64,000 nucleotides of DNA from Roseofilum acuticapitatum BLCC-M154 (lineage in GTDB: Bacteria; Cyanobacteriota; Cyanobacteriia; Cyanobacteriales; Desertifilaceae). The notes under the pieces are model-generated. The model was not told where the DNA came from, made no database searches, and worked only from the letters and a program-made list of their open reading frames with translations. Shown here one piece after another: positions 44,628 to 53,769 of this stretch (position 1 is its first letter; each line of letters begins with the position of its first letter). The translations under genes were made by a program, and so were the position numbers. The stretch lies in NCBI RefSeq assembly GCF_030068475.1, contig NZ_JAQOSP010000063.1, positions 1-64,000 on the forward strand, written 5' to 3'.

Positions 44628-44899
44628 AACCCTAGTTAATGCGAGACCTACTTTCAATTATACTGGCAATTTCACTGGCCGTTTTACCAATTTTAACAAT
44701 TATTGTCAATTGCTAAATGTTTCTGATTCCGTAAATATACGGTTATTTTTTCAGAAGACCTACGATAATTAGAAGTTCCACAACTCAGACTAGAGTCTGG
44801 GGATTTACGGAACCTTATTTTTTTATTCTAACCAGGTGCTTTAAAACCGGAAGTAATAGACGATGAATTCTAAAGACTTCATAAACCCTTAACGGTTTT

Positions 44900-47056
44900 C
44901 TATGCTGAGGCCAAGAAATAGCGATTCTTACCCTGTAACTTAGCCTGGTACATGGCTTGATCGGCAGCTTTGATCAGGGACTCCAGAGTCTTACCATCTT
45001 GAGGATAAATGCTAATGCCCAAACTTAAAGTGATCTGGAGATCCCGATCTTTGAGAATTAAGGGTTTAGTCACTGCGAGAATAATCTTTTCAGCCACCCG
45101 AATAGCGACAGACTGACTCGGAATTTGGGGTAAAAGTACGGTAAACTCATCTCCTCCGAGTCGAGCAACCGTATCGCTACCGCGTAAACAAGTGGTCAGC
45201 CGTTTCGCCACTTCCTTAATTACCAAGTCTCCCATATCATGGCCAAAGGAATCATTAATCAGCTTAAAACCATCTAAATCGAGGAAGAAAGTGGCCAGCA
45301 TTGTCTCATTCGCTTGAGCATACACTAGGGCTTCTTGTAGCTTCTCTTCAAACAACTTACGGTTAGCCAAGCCAGTCAAGACATCATGATTAGCCATGTG
45401 GCGCATTTGATCTTCCGAGAGTTTCAGTTCAGCATTGTGGCGTTTGAGATCTTCCGCTAACCGTTGTAATTCCGCTTCCCGTTCTTTCTGTTGAGTAATA
45501 TCTCGGATCACACCCACTAAAAATAAATTACCTGCTGCATCCCGATGGAGCGTTCTTTTGGTCTCAATCACTCGATGAATTCCCCCAGCATCCGTAAATT
45601 CTTCTTCCTGCTGGGTGCTTTCCTGAGTCAGAAACAGGTTCTCATCCTGTTGCCAAAATTGTTCCGCTTCTTCGGGGGCAAACAAATCATAATCGGATTT
45701 GTCCATTAACACTTCCAAGCGATAGCCCACTAACTGGGAGTAGGCTTGGTTTAAAACAATCCAACGGTGGCTTTGATCTTTGACAAAGATGGGGTCGGGA
45801 ATTGTATTTATAATCCCTTGTAGAAATTCCGTAGATCGTTTGAGTTCCCCTTCTTGATGGGCAAAGTGAATTAAAATCATCAGGGATGAGCTAACAAAGC
45901 CGAACAGGGGAGGAATAAGGGGAAACCACCAACGAGCTAGAAATAGAGCGTAGCTGGTCATGCATAAGGTTCCTACCGCTAGACTTGAACTGAGCGTTAA
46001 GTGGGAGGAGTTTCTCAGCTTCCACGCTAGAATTGAACCTAATCCCGACCAAGCAAAAATCCATAGCCCTTCAAGGAGATCGGGTAAGGTTTTGATGAGG
46101 GTCTGTTCCCCAGTGGCTAGATCTAAAATAAAGCTAATTAAATTGGCTTGGGCTTCGACACCGGGAATCTCACCCGGTCTGGTGTAGGGAATGGGAACAA
46201 AGTCTTTGAGACTAATGGCTGTTGAGCCAATTAAAACAATGCGATCGCGAAATAAATCGGGATCAACTTCTCCATTTAAGACTTCAGAAATGGAAATCGT
46301 GGTAAAAGTATTGCGGGGGCCACGAAAGTCTGCTAGGAAGGGATAGCCACTGGCATCTGCATTGACATAAGCTCCATCATAAGCGCGAAAGGGATAAAAG
46401 ACGGCTTGACCCAGTTGTAAGTATTCAGGATTGACTGATGCTGCTTCTTCTTCAATACCAAATTGCTTTAGATATTTTAGGGATAGTTGTAGGGCAAAAC
46501 TTTTGTGAAGGGTTTCTTGATGCACATATAGTAAACCTCTACGCACCGTACCATCAATATCTAAGAGAACATTATTAAACCCAACTTGAGTTTTGGGATC
46601 TAAGGCTGGAGGGGGAGGGATATGGCGTGCTTTTTGGTCAGCAAACCGCTCAATACCAATCAGGTGGGGCAATTGTTGCATCACCTGATTTAATTCTTCA
46701 TTGCCGGGATTGACGGGTAAATCTCGATATAAATCTAGGCCGATGGCGTTGGGTTGACCTCGATCGATCGTTTGTAGAAGATCTGCTAAAGTGCGATCGG
46801 GGATGGGCCATCCTAGAGCTTGTAAGTCCGGTTCATCAATGCCAATAATAATGATCCGGTCATCTTTGGGTAAGGTGGGGCGAAGACGAACCAGGGTATC
46901 AAAGGCGATGAGTTCGATTCCTTGTAAGAGACCGAAAAAGCGGAGGGTGAGAATCCCCAGAGTAATGCCTGAAGCGGTAAAAATGACTCGATGTTGAGGA
47001 GAAAAGCGTCGGGTGAGCCGATGCCAAAAAGCCTGTATGGAAGTTGGATATGACAC
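44900..47056 (-). CDS. CHASE2-PAS-GGDEF diguanylate cyclase
   Basis: This 718-residue membrane protein has an N-terminal anchor, a CHASE2 sensor (about 40-310: IELIAFDTLVRLRP, IGIDEPDLQALGWPIPD), three further hydrophobic segments (about 325-400), a PAS domain (about 405-530), a short coiled coil, and a GGDEF domain (about 555-715). The active site reads ARLGGDEFTVLLP, intact, with a RGSD I-site five residues before it for product inhibition. It should make c-di-GMP in response to an extracytoplasmic cue. Confidence 0.94.
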   Translation of the reverse strand: MSYPTSIQAFWHRLTRRFSPQHRVIFTASGITLGILTLRFFGLLQGIELIAFDTLVRLRPTLPKDDRIIIIGIDEPDLQALGWPIPDRTLADLLQTIDRGQPNAIGLDLYRDLPVNPGNEELNQVMQQLPHLIGIERFADQKARHIPPPPALDPKTQVGFNNVLLDIDGTVRRGLLYVHQETLHKSFALQLSLKYLKQFGIEEEAASVNPEYLQLGQAVFYPFRAYDGAYVNADASGYPFLADFRGPRNTFTTISISEVLNGEVDPDLFRDRIVLIGSTAISLKDFVPIPYTRPGEIPGVEAQANLISFILDLATGEQTLIKTLPDLLEGLWIFAWSGLGSILAWKLRNSSHLTLSSSLAVGTLCMTSYALFLARWWFPLIPPLFGFVSSSLMILIHFAHQEGELKRSTEFLQGIINTIPDPIFVKDQSHRWIVLNQAYSQLVGYRLEVLMDKSDYDLFAPEEAEQFWQQDENLFLTQESTQQEEEFTDAGGIHRVIETKRTLHRDAAGNLFLVGVIRDITQQKEREAELQRLAEDLKRHNAELKLSEDQMRHMANHDVLTGLANRKLFEEKLQEALVYAQANETMLATFFLDLDGFKLINDSFGHDMGDLVIKEVAKRLTTCLRGSDTVARLGGDEFTVLLPQIPSQSVAIRVAEKIILAVTKPLILKDRDLQITLSLGISIYPQDGKTLESLIKAADQAMYQAKLQGKNRYFLASA

Positions 47057-47149
47057 GGATCGGATTTTAGGTTAAGGAGAAGGGGATTGACCACAAAAGC
47101 AGGATGGCATATCCGGTTGTTCATTGTTGAAAACAATAGATGCACAGAA

Positions 47150-47380
47150 CTAAAGGGGCAAAATCTTACTCCACACTTTTTCCAAAAAGGGGTTAAGGGT
47201 TGTGGGGTTTGAGGAATTGGCGTTTACCTTCTCAATGGATAGGTTGGGATCTGATATGGGATGCCAGGAAGAATCCATGGAGGCGATCGCACTTAAACCG
47301 ATGGTGAAGGCGATCGCATGAATAAAAATCCATCCCTTATATTGTAAACGCATCATCATCGACCCTTGAAAGACAACCAA
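47150..47380 (-). CDS. Small putative secreted protein, uncertain
   Basis: A 76-residue frame with an N-terminal hydrophobic segment (GWIFIHAIAFTIGLSAIA) like a signal peptide, then a polar tail. An ATG cluster near codons 8-10 offers shorter starts. It fits neatly between the CHASE2 gene and the VKOR gene on the same strand, but has no recognised family. It could be chance. Confidence 0.35.
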   Translation of the reverse strand: MVVFQGSMMMRLQYKGWIFIHAIAFTIGLSAIASMDSSWHPISDPNLSIEKVNANSSNPTTLNPFLEKVWSKILPL

Positions 47381-47446
47381 AGTCCTTTATATGCCTTTTT
47401 GGTCTTGGGTAGTGTGATAGTTTCCCAACTCAAGGGGTGATTGAGA

Positions 47447-48355
47447 TCACGGCTGGAGGAAGTTACGGGGGCCTTGATAATCGGAGAGATCGGCAATTTC
47501 ATTGAGCGATCGCACTCCGGCATAGATTTCACCCTTAATTTCCCAACTGGGAAAGGCTTGAATACCCGCAGCTTTACATTGTTCAACTTGGGCATTTACG
47601 CCATCAGCAGCACATTCAACATAGTCAATTTTAGAGGCGGCCTCTTGACCAAACAACTGTTTTTGTTCATGGCAGTGGGGACACCAATACGCACCATAAT
47701 ATTTAGCTCCCATGTCATTCAGGTGTTCAACTAAGGCCACTTCAGCCGGGCTAGATGTTGTGGTCACTGGAGGAGGTGTTCCTGGGGCAGCTTGGGGATT
47801 ATTCACACTACCATAGACTCCTAGGGTAGCCACTAGGGTAATCATGGCCACGGTTAACCCCGTCAAGGCTAATTGGCCGATATCGTCCCAAGCATGGCCG
47901 ATGAGGGTGACCACAAATAGGGAGAGGGACAGGAAAGCGGAGACTAAACAGTAGGGACAAAAAGCTTCAATGGTGAAGGCCATGATGTACATCAAATAGG
48001 CACTCCCGACGACCATCACGGTACTGGTGGCGAACATCAGGAAACGAGTCCACTGTTCTAGGGTATTTCGCAGTTCCTTGTTTTGATCGGGATTAATCAA
48101 TAAGGGAGAGATGGCCAGGATCAGCATCCCAGCATAGCCAAAAAAACCGAACAGGGTTAGAGGCAAACCAAAGACGGTTGCATAGGGGCTACCCAAGACC
48201 TCTTTACAGCCACTGGTGGGACATATGGCTTCTGTACTACCCATGACCTCGGCGACGGTTAAAAATGCCGTTTCGATCGCCCCAATGGTAGCGATTGCGG
48301 CGGTAATCGGTCGAGACCAACGATGAATCCAAGGACTAGAACGCCTACGTCTCAT
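47447..48355 (-). CDS. Vitamin K epoxide reductase-thioredoxin fusion (VKOR-DsbA-like)
   Basis: This 302-residue protein has a four-helix VKOR domain (about 15-190) with the loop pair in EAICPTSGCKEVLGS and the active CxxC in AFCPYCLVSAF. A linker follows, then a thioredoxin-like domain with YGAYWCPHCHEQK. Fusions of this kind form disulfides in cyanobacterial lumen or periplasm proteins, passing electrons to quinone. It is the upstream neighbour of none in a tight operon, but a free-standing copy of its C-terminal domain is encoded 123 bp upstream on the same strand. Confidence 0.93.
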   Translation of the reverse strand: MRRRRSSPWIHRWSRPITAAIATIGAIETAFLTVAEVMGSTEAICPTSGCKEVLGSPYATVFGLPLTLFGFFGYAGMLILAISPLLINPDQNKELRNTLEQWTRFLMFATSTVMVVGSAYLMYIMAFTIEAFCPYCLVSAFLSLSLFVVTLIGHAWDDIGQLALTGLTVAMITLVATLGVYGSVNNPQAAPGTPPPVTTTSSPAEVALVEHLNDMGAKYYGAYWCPHCHEQKQLFGQEAASKIDYVECAADGVNAQVEQCKAAGIQAFPSWEIKGEIYAGVRSLNEIADLSDYQGPRNFLQP

Positions 48356-48478
48356 AGTTTTATTACTTTATTTATTAATCAACGATCGGGATATATTTGA
48401 TTGCAGCACAAAAATCTTGGGCTTGCCACCTGAAACCGATTCAGGTTCAACACTATTGTCCGGGGTTTAAAAATTCTG

Positions 48479-49036
48479 TCACCCCTGATAGCCAGAGAGT
48501 TCAGCTAACTGCTGTAAAGACAAATTGCCTTCATATTTTTCCCCCTCAATGACCCAAGTTGGATAAGCCCTAATGCCTGCCTGTTGACAAACTTGGGCTT
48601 GGGGAGCCGTTCGCCCTTCTGGTGAACATTCGATATAAACCGGAGTGGTGTTTGATAGCAGGATTTGATTGACAGCTTCTTCTCCAAACCGTTCTTTTTG
48701 GGAATGGCAATGGGGACACCAATAGGCTCCATACATTTTAGCGCCTATATTTTGTAGATGTTCGGCTAGGGCTAGACTCTCTGGAGTCGAAGCCGTTTCT
48801 ATGGGGGGACTTTCAGGGGCTGATTGTTGAGCATGAGCGGGTTGACCCCTTAGAGGATGGTCAACATTTAGCCAGAACCCTAATCCCCCTGTGCCTAGGC
48901 CAACACTTAATAGGGAAAGGGCCACTTTTTTGGATATCAGTTTTGGGAAAGGGTTCACAGATTCTACTCCATTGATAGGGGTTTGACGACTAGGGATCGG
49001 GACTAGGGTTTTATCTGGGATGTTTCCCTTCCCCAC
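48479..49036 (-). CDS. Membrane-anchored thioredoxin-like protein, paralogue of the VKOR C-terminal domain
   Basis: This 185-residue protein has an N-terminal hydrophobic segment (VALSLLSVGLGTGGLGFWL), a linker, and a thioredoxin-like domain with YGAYWCPHCHSQKERFGEEA. That segment closely matches YGAYWCPHCHEQKQLFGQEA in the adjacent VKOR fusion, and the endings (AELSGYQG versus ADLSDYQG) also match. It looks like a duplication of the fusion's C-terminal half, now a separate protein. It may exchange disulfides with the VKOR domain. Confidence 0.85.
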   Translation of the reverse strand: MGKGNIPDKTLVPIPSRQTPINGVESVNPFPKLISKKVALSLLSVGLGTGGLGFWLNVDHPLRGQPAHAQQSAPESPPIETASTPESLALAEHLQNIGAKMYGAYWCPHCHSQKERFGEEAVNQILLSNTTPVYIECSPEGRTAPQAQVCQQAGIRAYPTWVIEGEKYEGNLSLQQLAELSGYQG

Positions 49037-49058
49037 CGGTTGAGTCGATCGCAGGCAG

Positions 49059-49868
49059 TTAGTTTGGGGTTAAACTGCGCTGGGCCGCTTCTACAAATTG
49101 GCTGACTCGGTTGGGGTCAATGGGTTGATCGATTTGCCCGTGGCGTTTGAGGGCACTGGCAATAATGACTCCATTGGCATGGGGAAGGAGGCTACTAATA
49201 TTATGCCAATCTGCTCCACTGCCGATCAATACCGGGGTGTCTGAGGACAGTTGCTGGGCTAATTTTAGCTCTTCGAGATCGGGGGGTGTACCGGTTCCTG
49301 GCCCGGATAGGATGATGGCATCAGCGAGTCCTCTTTCAATGGTGTCTTTAATGGTAGAGGGGAGGGGTTGATGGCCTAGGGGGTGTGCATGTTTGACGAG
49401 GACATCGGCGAGGATTTTTACGTCTGCTCCGAGTTCGCGTCGATAGCGTAGGAGTTCGTTGGCTCTGCCTTCGATGATGCCTTGATCGGTTGCCATTACG
49501 CCGGTGAGGACGTTGACGCGAATAAAGGCAGATTCGGTGCAGGTGGCGATCGCTAGGGCACTGTGAGCATCATTTCGCAGCACATTGACCCCGATGGGTA
49601 AGGTGACGAGGTTTTTGAGGCGATCGATAATCAGGCTCATGGCGCTCACCACTGCTGGATCGACCCGATCTTTGCTAAATGGAGCATCAAAGAAGTTTTC
49701 GACCATGATGCCATGGACTCCGCCTGATGCTAGGGCAGTGGCTTCTCTTTCGGCCCTAGCGATGACGGTTTGCAGGTTCCCTCCCCACCGCGATGATGTT
49801 GGTAGGGGTAGAAGATGAACCACGCCAATAATGGGGTTTGAGGTTTGAAAAATCTTAGTTAAGTCCAC
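49059..49868 (-). CDS. btpA: Photosystem I biogenesis protein BtpA
   Basis: This 269-residue TIM-barrel-like protein begins with GTG 49868 and reads FQTSNPIIGVVHLLPLP, then GGVHGIMVENFFDAPFSK and PIGVNVLRNDAHSALAIA, hallmarks of the BtpA family. In Synechocystis BtpA is needed for stable accumulation of photosystem I reaction-centre proteins at the thylakoid. AAAGAG lies upstream as a weak ribosome site. The thioredoxin-like gene follows on the same strand 22 bp later, so a shared transcript is plausible. Confidence 0.92.
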   Translation of the reverse strand: MDLTKIFQTSNPIIGVVHLLPLPTSSRWGGNLQTVIARAEREATALASGGVHGIMVENFFDAPFSKDRVDPAVVSAMSLIIDRLKNLVTLPIGVNVLRNDAHSALAIATCTESAFIRVNVLTGVMATDQGIIEGRANELLRYRRELGADVKILADVLVKHAHPLGHQPLPSTIKDTIERGLADAIILSGPGTGTPPDLEELKLAQQLSSDTPVLIGSGADWHNISSLLPHANGVIIASALKRHGQIDQPIDPNRVSQFVEAAQRSLTPN

Positions 49869-50135
49869 CCGTTTTCTCTTTCCGGACTGATCGACAACAA
49901 CTCCACCGGGACATCTGGGATGCGGTTTCTGTAAGGTCGGTAAACGCTATGGGTTAAGGATTGCTCTTTCATGGGTTTCTGGCTTCTCACAGGAGCAGAT
50001 GTCAGCATGAGCCGAGTTTGGCTCTTAAGTCAGGTTGACTTGGGAAGTTGCTTTGGCTTGTGTTGGCAAGACAACACCGTATGATAATACCATAGGCTTG
50101 ATCTGTGCGATTTATTCACGCAAGGGGATAGCGAT

Positions 50136-50762
50136 ATGCTCAGTTATCTGAGGGGAAGGGTTGACCAGATTCAGAGGCGATCGCCCAATCGGGTGACTCT
50201 GATTTTGGAGGTTAATGGTCTGGGTTATGAGATTCAAGTGACTCGTCAATTGGCTGATGGGATCTCGGAGGATCGGAATACTGAGCTGCAAGTGTTTACC
50301 CATTTTATGATTCGGGAGGAGCAACCCCTGTTGTATGGCTTTGCTTCTGCTGCCGAGCGGGATCTGTTTCGCCAATTGGTGGGAGTTAGTGGGATTGGAG
50401 CGCAGTTGGCGATCGCCCTTTTGGATACTCTGGGACTGTCGGATTTGGTTCAGGCGATCGTTACCGGTAATATTAAACAACTGGTTCGTACTCCTGGCGT
50501 GGGCAGTAAAACAGCCGAACGCATTTCTCTGGAATTAAGAACCAAGTTATCCCAATGGCGAGGAGCATCTGGAGTTGCTCTACCCGCTTCTAGTGCCCTA
50601 CCTTCTGCTTTGCAAGAAGATGTGGAAATGACTCTTATGGCTTTAGGCTATAACCAAGAAGAAATTGCCCAAGCTTTGGGTGCATTGAGTCAGAAGCCCC
50701 ATCTGATGAAAACTCAAGAAGCAGAAGATTGGATCAGGGAAGCCATTAGTTGGTTAAGTTAA
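50136..50762 (+). CDS. ruvA: Holliday junction branch migration protein RuvA
   Basis: This 208-residue protein has an N-terminal OB domain (MLSYLRGRVDQIQRRSPN, VNGLGYEIQV), two helix-hairpin-helix motifs (LVGVSGIGAQLAIALLD, RTPGVGSKTAERISLEL), and the C-terminal RuvB-contact domain (about 155-208). It tetramerises on four-way junctions and recruits the RuvB motor. Length is normal. It is the first of a run of plus-strand genes. The 267-bp gap upstream contains several small stem-loops. Confidence 0.95.
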   Translation: MLSYLRGRVDQIQRRSPNRVTLILEVNGLGYEIQVTRQLADGISEDRNTELQVFTHFMIREEQPLLYGFASAAERDLFRQLVGVSGIGAQLAIALLDTLGLSDLVQAIVTGNIKQLVRTPGVGSKTAERISLELRTKLSQWRGASGVALPASSALPSALQEDVEMTLMALGYNQEEIAQALGALSQKPHLMKTQEAEDWIREAISWLS

Positions 50763-50790
50763 GTCTTTATTTTTTTCAAGAGGTGATTCC

Positions 50791-51699
50791 ATGAACTCAG
50801 CAGTTAAACTTCCCAATTTTTTGATTATTGGTGTTCAGAAAGCCGGAACGACTTCCATCTATAACTATCTTAAAGAACATCCTCAAGTCTATATGAGTCC
50901 GGTTAAAGAACCTAATTTTCTGGCTAGAGACCCCAATAAAGACCCCAAAGATATAAAGCCTGTCCCCTCTCATAAAAAACGGATCGACACCTTTGAAAAA
51001 TATTGTGAATTATTCCAAGGTGTAACAGATGAAATTGCTATTGGTGAAGCCTCTCCCAACTATATGGCTAACTATCCCATTGCAATCCAACAGATTAAGC
51101 ATTATATGCCTGATGCTAAATTGATTGCCATTTTGAGAAATCCAGCCGATCGCGCCTACTCTGATTATCTGATGCATATTCGCGATGCCATTGGTAAACC
51201 GAGAAGCCTATCTGAACAAATCCGCAAAAAAGGGAAAGAGTCAGCTACTCTCAAGAAAGGATTTTATGGAGAACACTTAAGTTATTTTTACGATCAGTTT
51301 GAACCCGATCAAATTAAGGTCTTCTTGTATGAAGAGTTGCGAGAAAATTCTCAAGGTTTGATGCGGCAAATTTATCAGTTTATTGGTGTAGATGAAACCT
51401 ATACACCGGATACATCAAAAAAATCTCAAGTAGCGAAATTACCGAAAAATCAAACCCTCAATAAAATGCTTCACACTCATAATCCCTTGAGAAAAACTAC
51501 AGCTAAAGTATTAAAAAGCCTATTTCCAGCTCATCTAGTGGAGAACTTTCGCCAAAAGCTAATGGACTTAAATCAATCCCAGGAAAAAATCCCCTCTCTC
51601 TCGGCGGAAGAACGTCAACAGTTAATTGAATTCTATCGTGAAGATATCCTCAAACTGCAAGAGTTGATTAACCGTGACCTTTCCCATTGGCTCGTGTAA
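50791..51699 (+). CDS. PAPS-dependent sulfotransferase
   Basis: This 302-residue soluble enzyme has the 5'-phosphosulfate-binding loop IIGVQKAGTTSIYNYL near the N-terminus, the 3'-phosphate region AILRNPADRAYSDYLMH, and VFLYEELRENS. This is the heparan N-sulfotransferase-like group, which sulfates sugars. In cyanobacteria such enzymes modify exopolysaccharides or glycolipids. It follows ruvA by 28 bp, with AAGAGGTG as ribosome site. The substrate is unknown. It uses PAPS, but that does not make it a partner for the defence-like block 35 kb away. Confidence 0.88.
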   Translation: MNSAVKLPNFLIIGVQKAGTTSIYNYLKEHPQVYMSPVKEPNFLARDPNKDPKDIKPVPSHKKRIDTFEKYCELFQGVTDEIAIGEASPNYMANYPIAIQQIKHYMPDAKLIAILRNPADRAYSDYLMHIRDAIGKPRSLSEQIRKKGKESATLKKGFYGEHLSYFYDQFEPDQIKVFLYEELRENSQGLMRQIYQFIGVDETYTPDTSKKSQVAKLPKNQTLNKMLHTHNPLRKTTAKVLKSLFPAHLVENFRQKLMDLNQSQEKIPSLSAEERQQLIEFYREDILKLQELINRDLSHWLV

Positions 51700-51720
51700 C
51701 TGACTCATTTGACCCAAAGC

Positions 51721-51750
51721 TTGAGTAAAACTGAAAATTTGTGTTATAGT
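51721..51750 (+). promoter_or_regulatory. Sigma-70-type promoter of rpsO
   Basis: TTGAGT (51721-51726) and TATAGT (51745-51750) are separated by 18 bp. This lies 44 bp before the rpsO start codon, in the gap after the sulfotransferase gene. Confidence 0.6.
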
Positions 51751-51794
51751 ATAAAATTGCTGAATTTTGATGGATTACCCTAAAAGAATACCCT

Positions 51795-52064
51795 ATGAGT
51801 CTAACGCAAACCCAAAAACATCAAATTATGGCTGAGTATCAGGTTCATGAAACCGATACGGGTTCAGCAGATTTACAAGTGGCAGTTTTGACTGAGCGGA
51901 TCAACCGTTTAAGTAACCACTTGAAATCAAATAAGAAGGATTATGCCTCCCAGCGCGGTCTAATGAAAATGATCGGTCAGCGCAAGCGTTTGTTAGGTTA
52001 CATTAACGAAAAAGACCAAGACCGGTACAAAGCTTTAATTAGTCGTTTGAGCATTCGAGGCTAG
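51795..52064 (+). CDS. rpsO: Ribosomal protein uS15
   Basis: This 89-residue protein matches S15 along its whole length: HETDTGSADLQVAVLTERI, LSNHLKSNKKDYASQRGL, and RLLGYINEKDQDRYKALI. It binds 16S rRNA at the platform and nucleates central-domain assembly. It has its own promoter at 51721 and is followed 5-11 bp later by the PAM68-like gene. Confidence 0.97.
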   Translation: MSLTQTQKHQIMAEYQVHETDTGSADLQVAVLTERINRLSNHLKSNKKDYASQRGLMKMIGQRKRLLGYINEKDQDRYKALISRLSIRG

Positions 52065-52075
52065 AGGTTTTGCCC

Positions 52076-52555
52076 ATGTCCCCAGAACCCGATCAAAAGG
52101 CTGAGTCGGTGGCCAAGGAGCGGTTGCCTTTCGAGCCAAAAACCAGCCGTAAGAAAAATAGCTCGACCCCTTCATCCCCCCCCAGAAAATCCAAGCCCTC
52201 GAAAGGAACTGGGAAACGAACCCCTATTCGTAAGGAAGACCGAGTGATTCCCGAAGCGGTGAGTAAGCGGATGATTAAGCGGATGGCTTTGTTGTCTGGC
52301 GTACCCACTGCCCTAGGTGTATTAACGTTTGTGGTCAGTTATTTGATTTTGACGCAAACGGAGTTTGAGTTACCCCATGTTGCCGTGGTGTTGGTAAGTA
52401 TGGGTTTCTTCGGACTGGGTGTCCTCGGTTTAAGTTATGGGGTACTCTCGGCCTCTTGGGATGAAAATCGGGTAGGTACTCTACTCGGTTGGCAGGACTT
52501 TACCCAGAATTTAGGTAGAACGATCGCCGCGTGGCGATCGGTCAAACAAGATTAA
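52076..52555 (+). CDS. PAM68-family photosystem II assembly factor
   Basis: About 159 residues from ATG 52076; TTG 52070 is in frame. A long basic, Pro- and Lys-rich soluble N-terminus is followed by two membrane helices (ALLSGVPTALGVLTFVVSYLI and VAVVLVSMGFFGLGVLGL) and WDENRVGTLLGWQDF, all typical of PAM68. In cyanobacteria and plastids PAM68 helps early PSII assembly and contacts ribosomes. Its position right after rpsO fits the ribosome link. Confidence 0.85.
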   Translation: MSPEPDQKAESVAKERLPFEPKTSRKKNSSTPSSPPRKSKPSKGTGKRTPIRKEDRVIPEAVSKRMIKRMALLSGVPTALGVLTFVVSYLILTQTEFELPHVAVVLVSMGFFGLGVLGLSYGVLSASWDENRVGTLLGWQDFTQNLGRTIAAWRSVKQD

Positions 52556-52590
52556 GTATTCAAGACCCTATTGAGTCAGGATAATCAACC

Positions 52591-53649
52591 ATGATTGTAG
52601 TAATGAAAAGCGGTACGCCAACCGCAGAAATTGACCGAGTAAGTGATGAACTAAGCACCTGGGGACTGACACCAGAAAAGATTGTGGGCCAACACAAGGT
52701 GGTCATTGGTTTAGTTGGGGATACAGCAGATCTAGACCGGGAAAGAATTCAAGAATTGAGTCCTTGGATTGAGTTAGTGTTGCGCGTTGAACAACCCTTT
52801 AAGCGGGCGAGTCGGGAATATCGTCATGGTCAAGCCTCAGATGTGATTGTTTCTACCCCTCAAGGGGATATTCCCTTTGGCGAAAGTCATCCTCTGGTGG
52901 TGGTGGCTGGCCCTTGTTCGGTAGAGACGGAGGAGATGATTACGGAAACAGCTATGCGGGTGAAAGCGGCTGGGGCGAAGTTCCTGCGCGGTGGCGCTTA
53001 TAAGCCGAGAACGTCCCCCTACTCTTTCCAAGGCCATGGGGAAAGTGCCCTAGAACTGCTGGCCGCAGCACGGGAAAAGAGCGGCTTAGGAATTATTACG
53101 GAAATCATGGATACTGCGGATATTGATGCAGTATCAGAAATTGCCGATGTAATCCAGATTGGGGCCAGAAATATGCAAAATTTTGCCCTCCTCAAGAAAG
53201 TCGGAGCGCAGGATAAGCCAGTTTTACTTAAGCGGGGGATGGCAGCCACGATTGAGGATTGGTTGATGGCGGCTGAGTATATTTTAGCGGCGGGGAATTC
53301 CCAAGTAATTTTGTGCGAGCGCGGTGTTCGTACGTTTGACCGTAAATATACGCGCAATACCTTGGATCTGTCGGTGGTTCCGGTGTTGCGGACGCTGACC
53401 CATTTACCGGTGATGATTGACCCATCCCATGGTACGGGATGGTCTCAGTATGTACCGGCAATGGCTAAAGGGGCGATCGCCGTAGGAGCCGATTCTTTGA
53501 TGATTGAAGTCCATCCCAACCCCTCCAAAGCCCTCTCCGATGGGCCCCAGTCCCTCACCCCCGATCAATTCGATCAACTGATGAAAGAATTGGCAGTTAT
53601 TGGTAAAGCCGTCGATCGCTGGTCTATCCCCGAAACTGTTCTCGCTTAA
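52591..53649 (+). CDS. aroF: 3-Deoxy-7-phosphoheptulonate synthase (AroF/AroA-beta type)
   Basis: This 352-residue enzyme performs the first step of aromatic amino acid synthesis, PEP plus erythrose 4-phosphate to DAHP. An N-terminal ferredoxin-like regulatory domain (about 1-70) precedes the barrel with VVAGPCSVETEEM, FLRGGAYKPRTSPYSFQG, VLLKRGMAATIEDW and PVMIDPSHGTG. This is the type I-beta form. It lies on the plus strand after the PAM68-like gene, with 36 bp between. Confidence 0.94.
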   Translation: MIVVMKSGTPTAEIDRVSDELSTWGLTPEKIVGQHKVVIGLVGDTADLDRERIQELSPWIELVLRVEQPFKRASREYRHGQASDVIVSTPQGDIPFGESHPLVVVAGPCSVETEEMITETAMRVKAAGAKFLRGGAYKPRTSPYSFQGHGESALELLAAAREKSGLGIITEIMDTADIDAVSEIADVIQIGARNMQNFALLKKVGAQDKPVLLKRGMAATIEDWLMAAEYILAAGNSQVILCERGVRTFDRKYTRNTLDLSVVPVLRTLTHLPVMIDPSHGTGWSQYVPAMAKGAIAVGADSLMIEVHPNPSKALSDGPQSLTPDQFDQLMKELAVIGKAVDRWSIPETVLA

Positions 53650-53769
53650 CGAATTCAGCAGCGATCGCCACGTGAAGATCGGGGTGGATGGTTTGCCATC
53701 CACCCCATTTTTAGTGAAACAAACTATAATTAAAACTGAAAGTAATAATAGTTTGGGTTATTATTCACC

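Noticed and set aside
47356-47595. 79-codon minus-strand frame inside the VKOR gene
   Set aside because: It overlaps the conserved thioredoxin domain in another frame and has no family features.
49869-50135. Possible structured RNA between btpA and ruvA
   Set aside because: Several short stem-loops are visible (for example AAGTCA-GGT-TGACTT), but nothing matches a known RNA family, and a 37-codon ORF there has no recognisable product.
50791-51699. Sulfotransferase as the missing sulfur enzyme of the defence-like block
   Set aside because: It transfers sulfate from PAPS, is 35 kb away and on the other strand, and has no ATP-pyrophosphatase motif.
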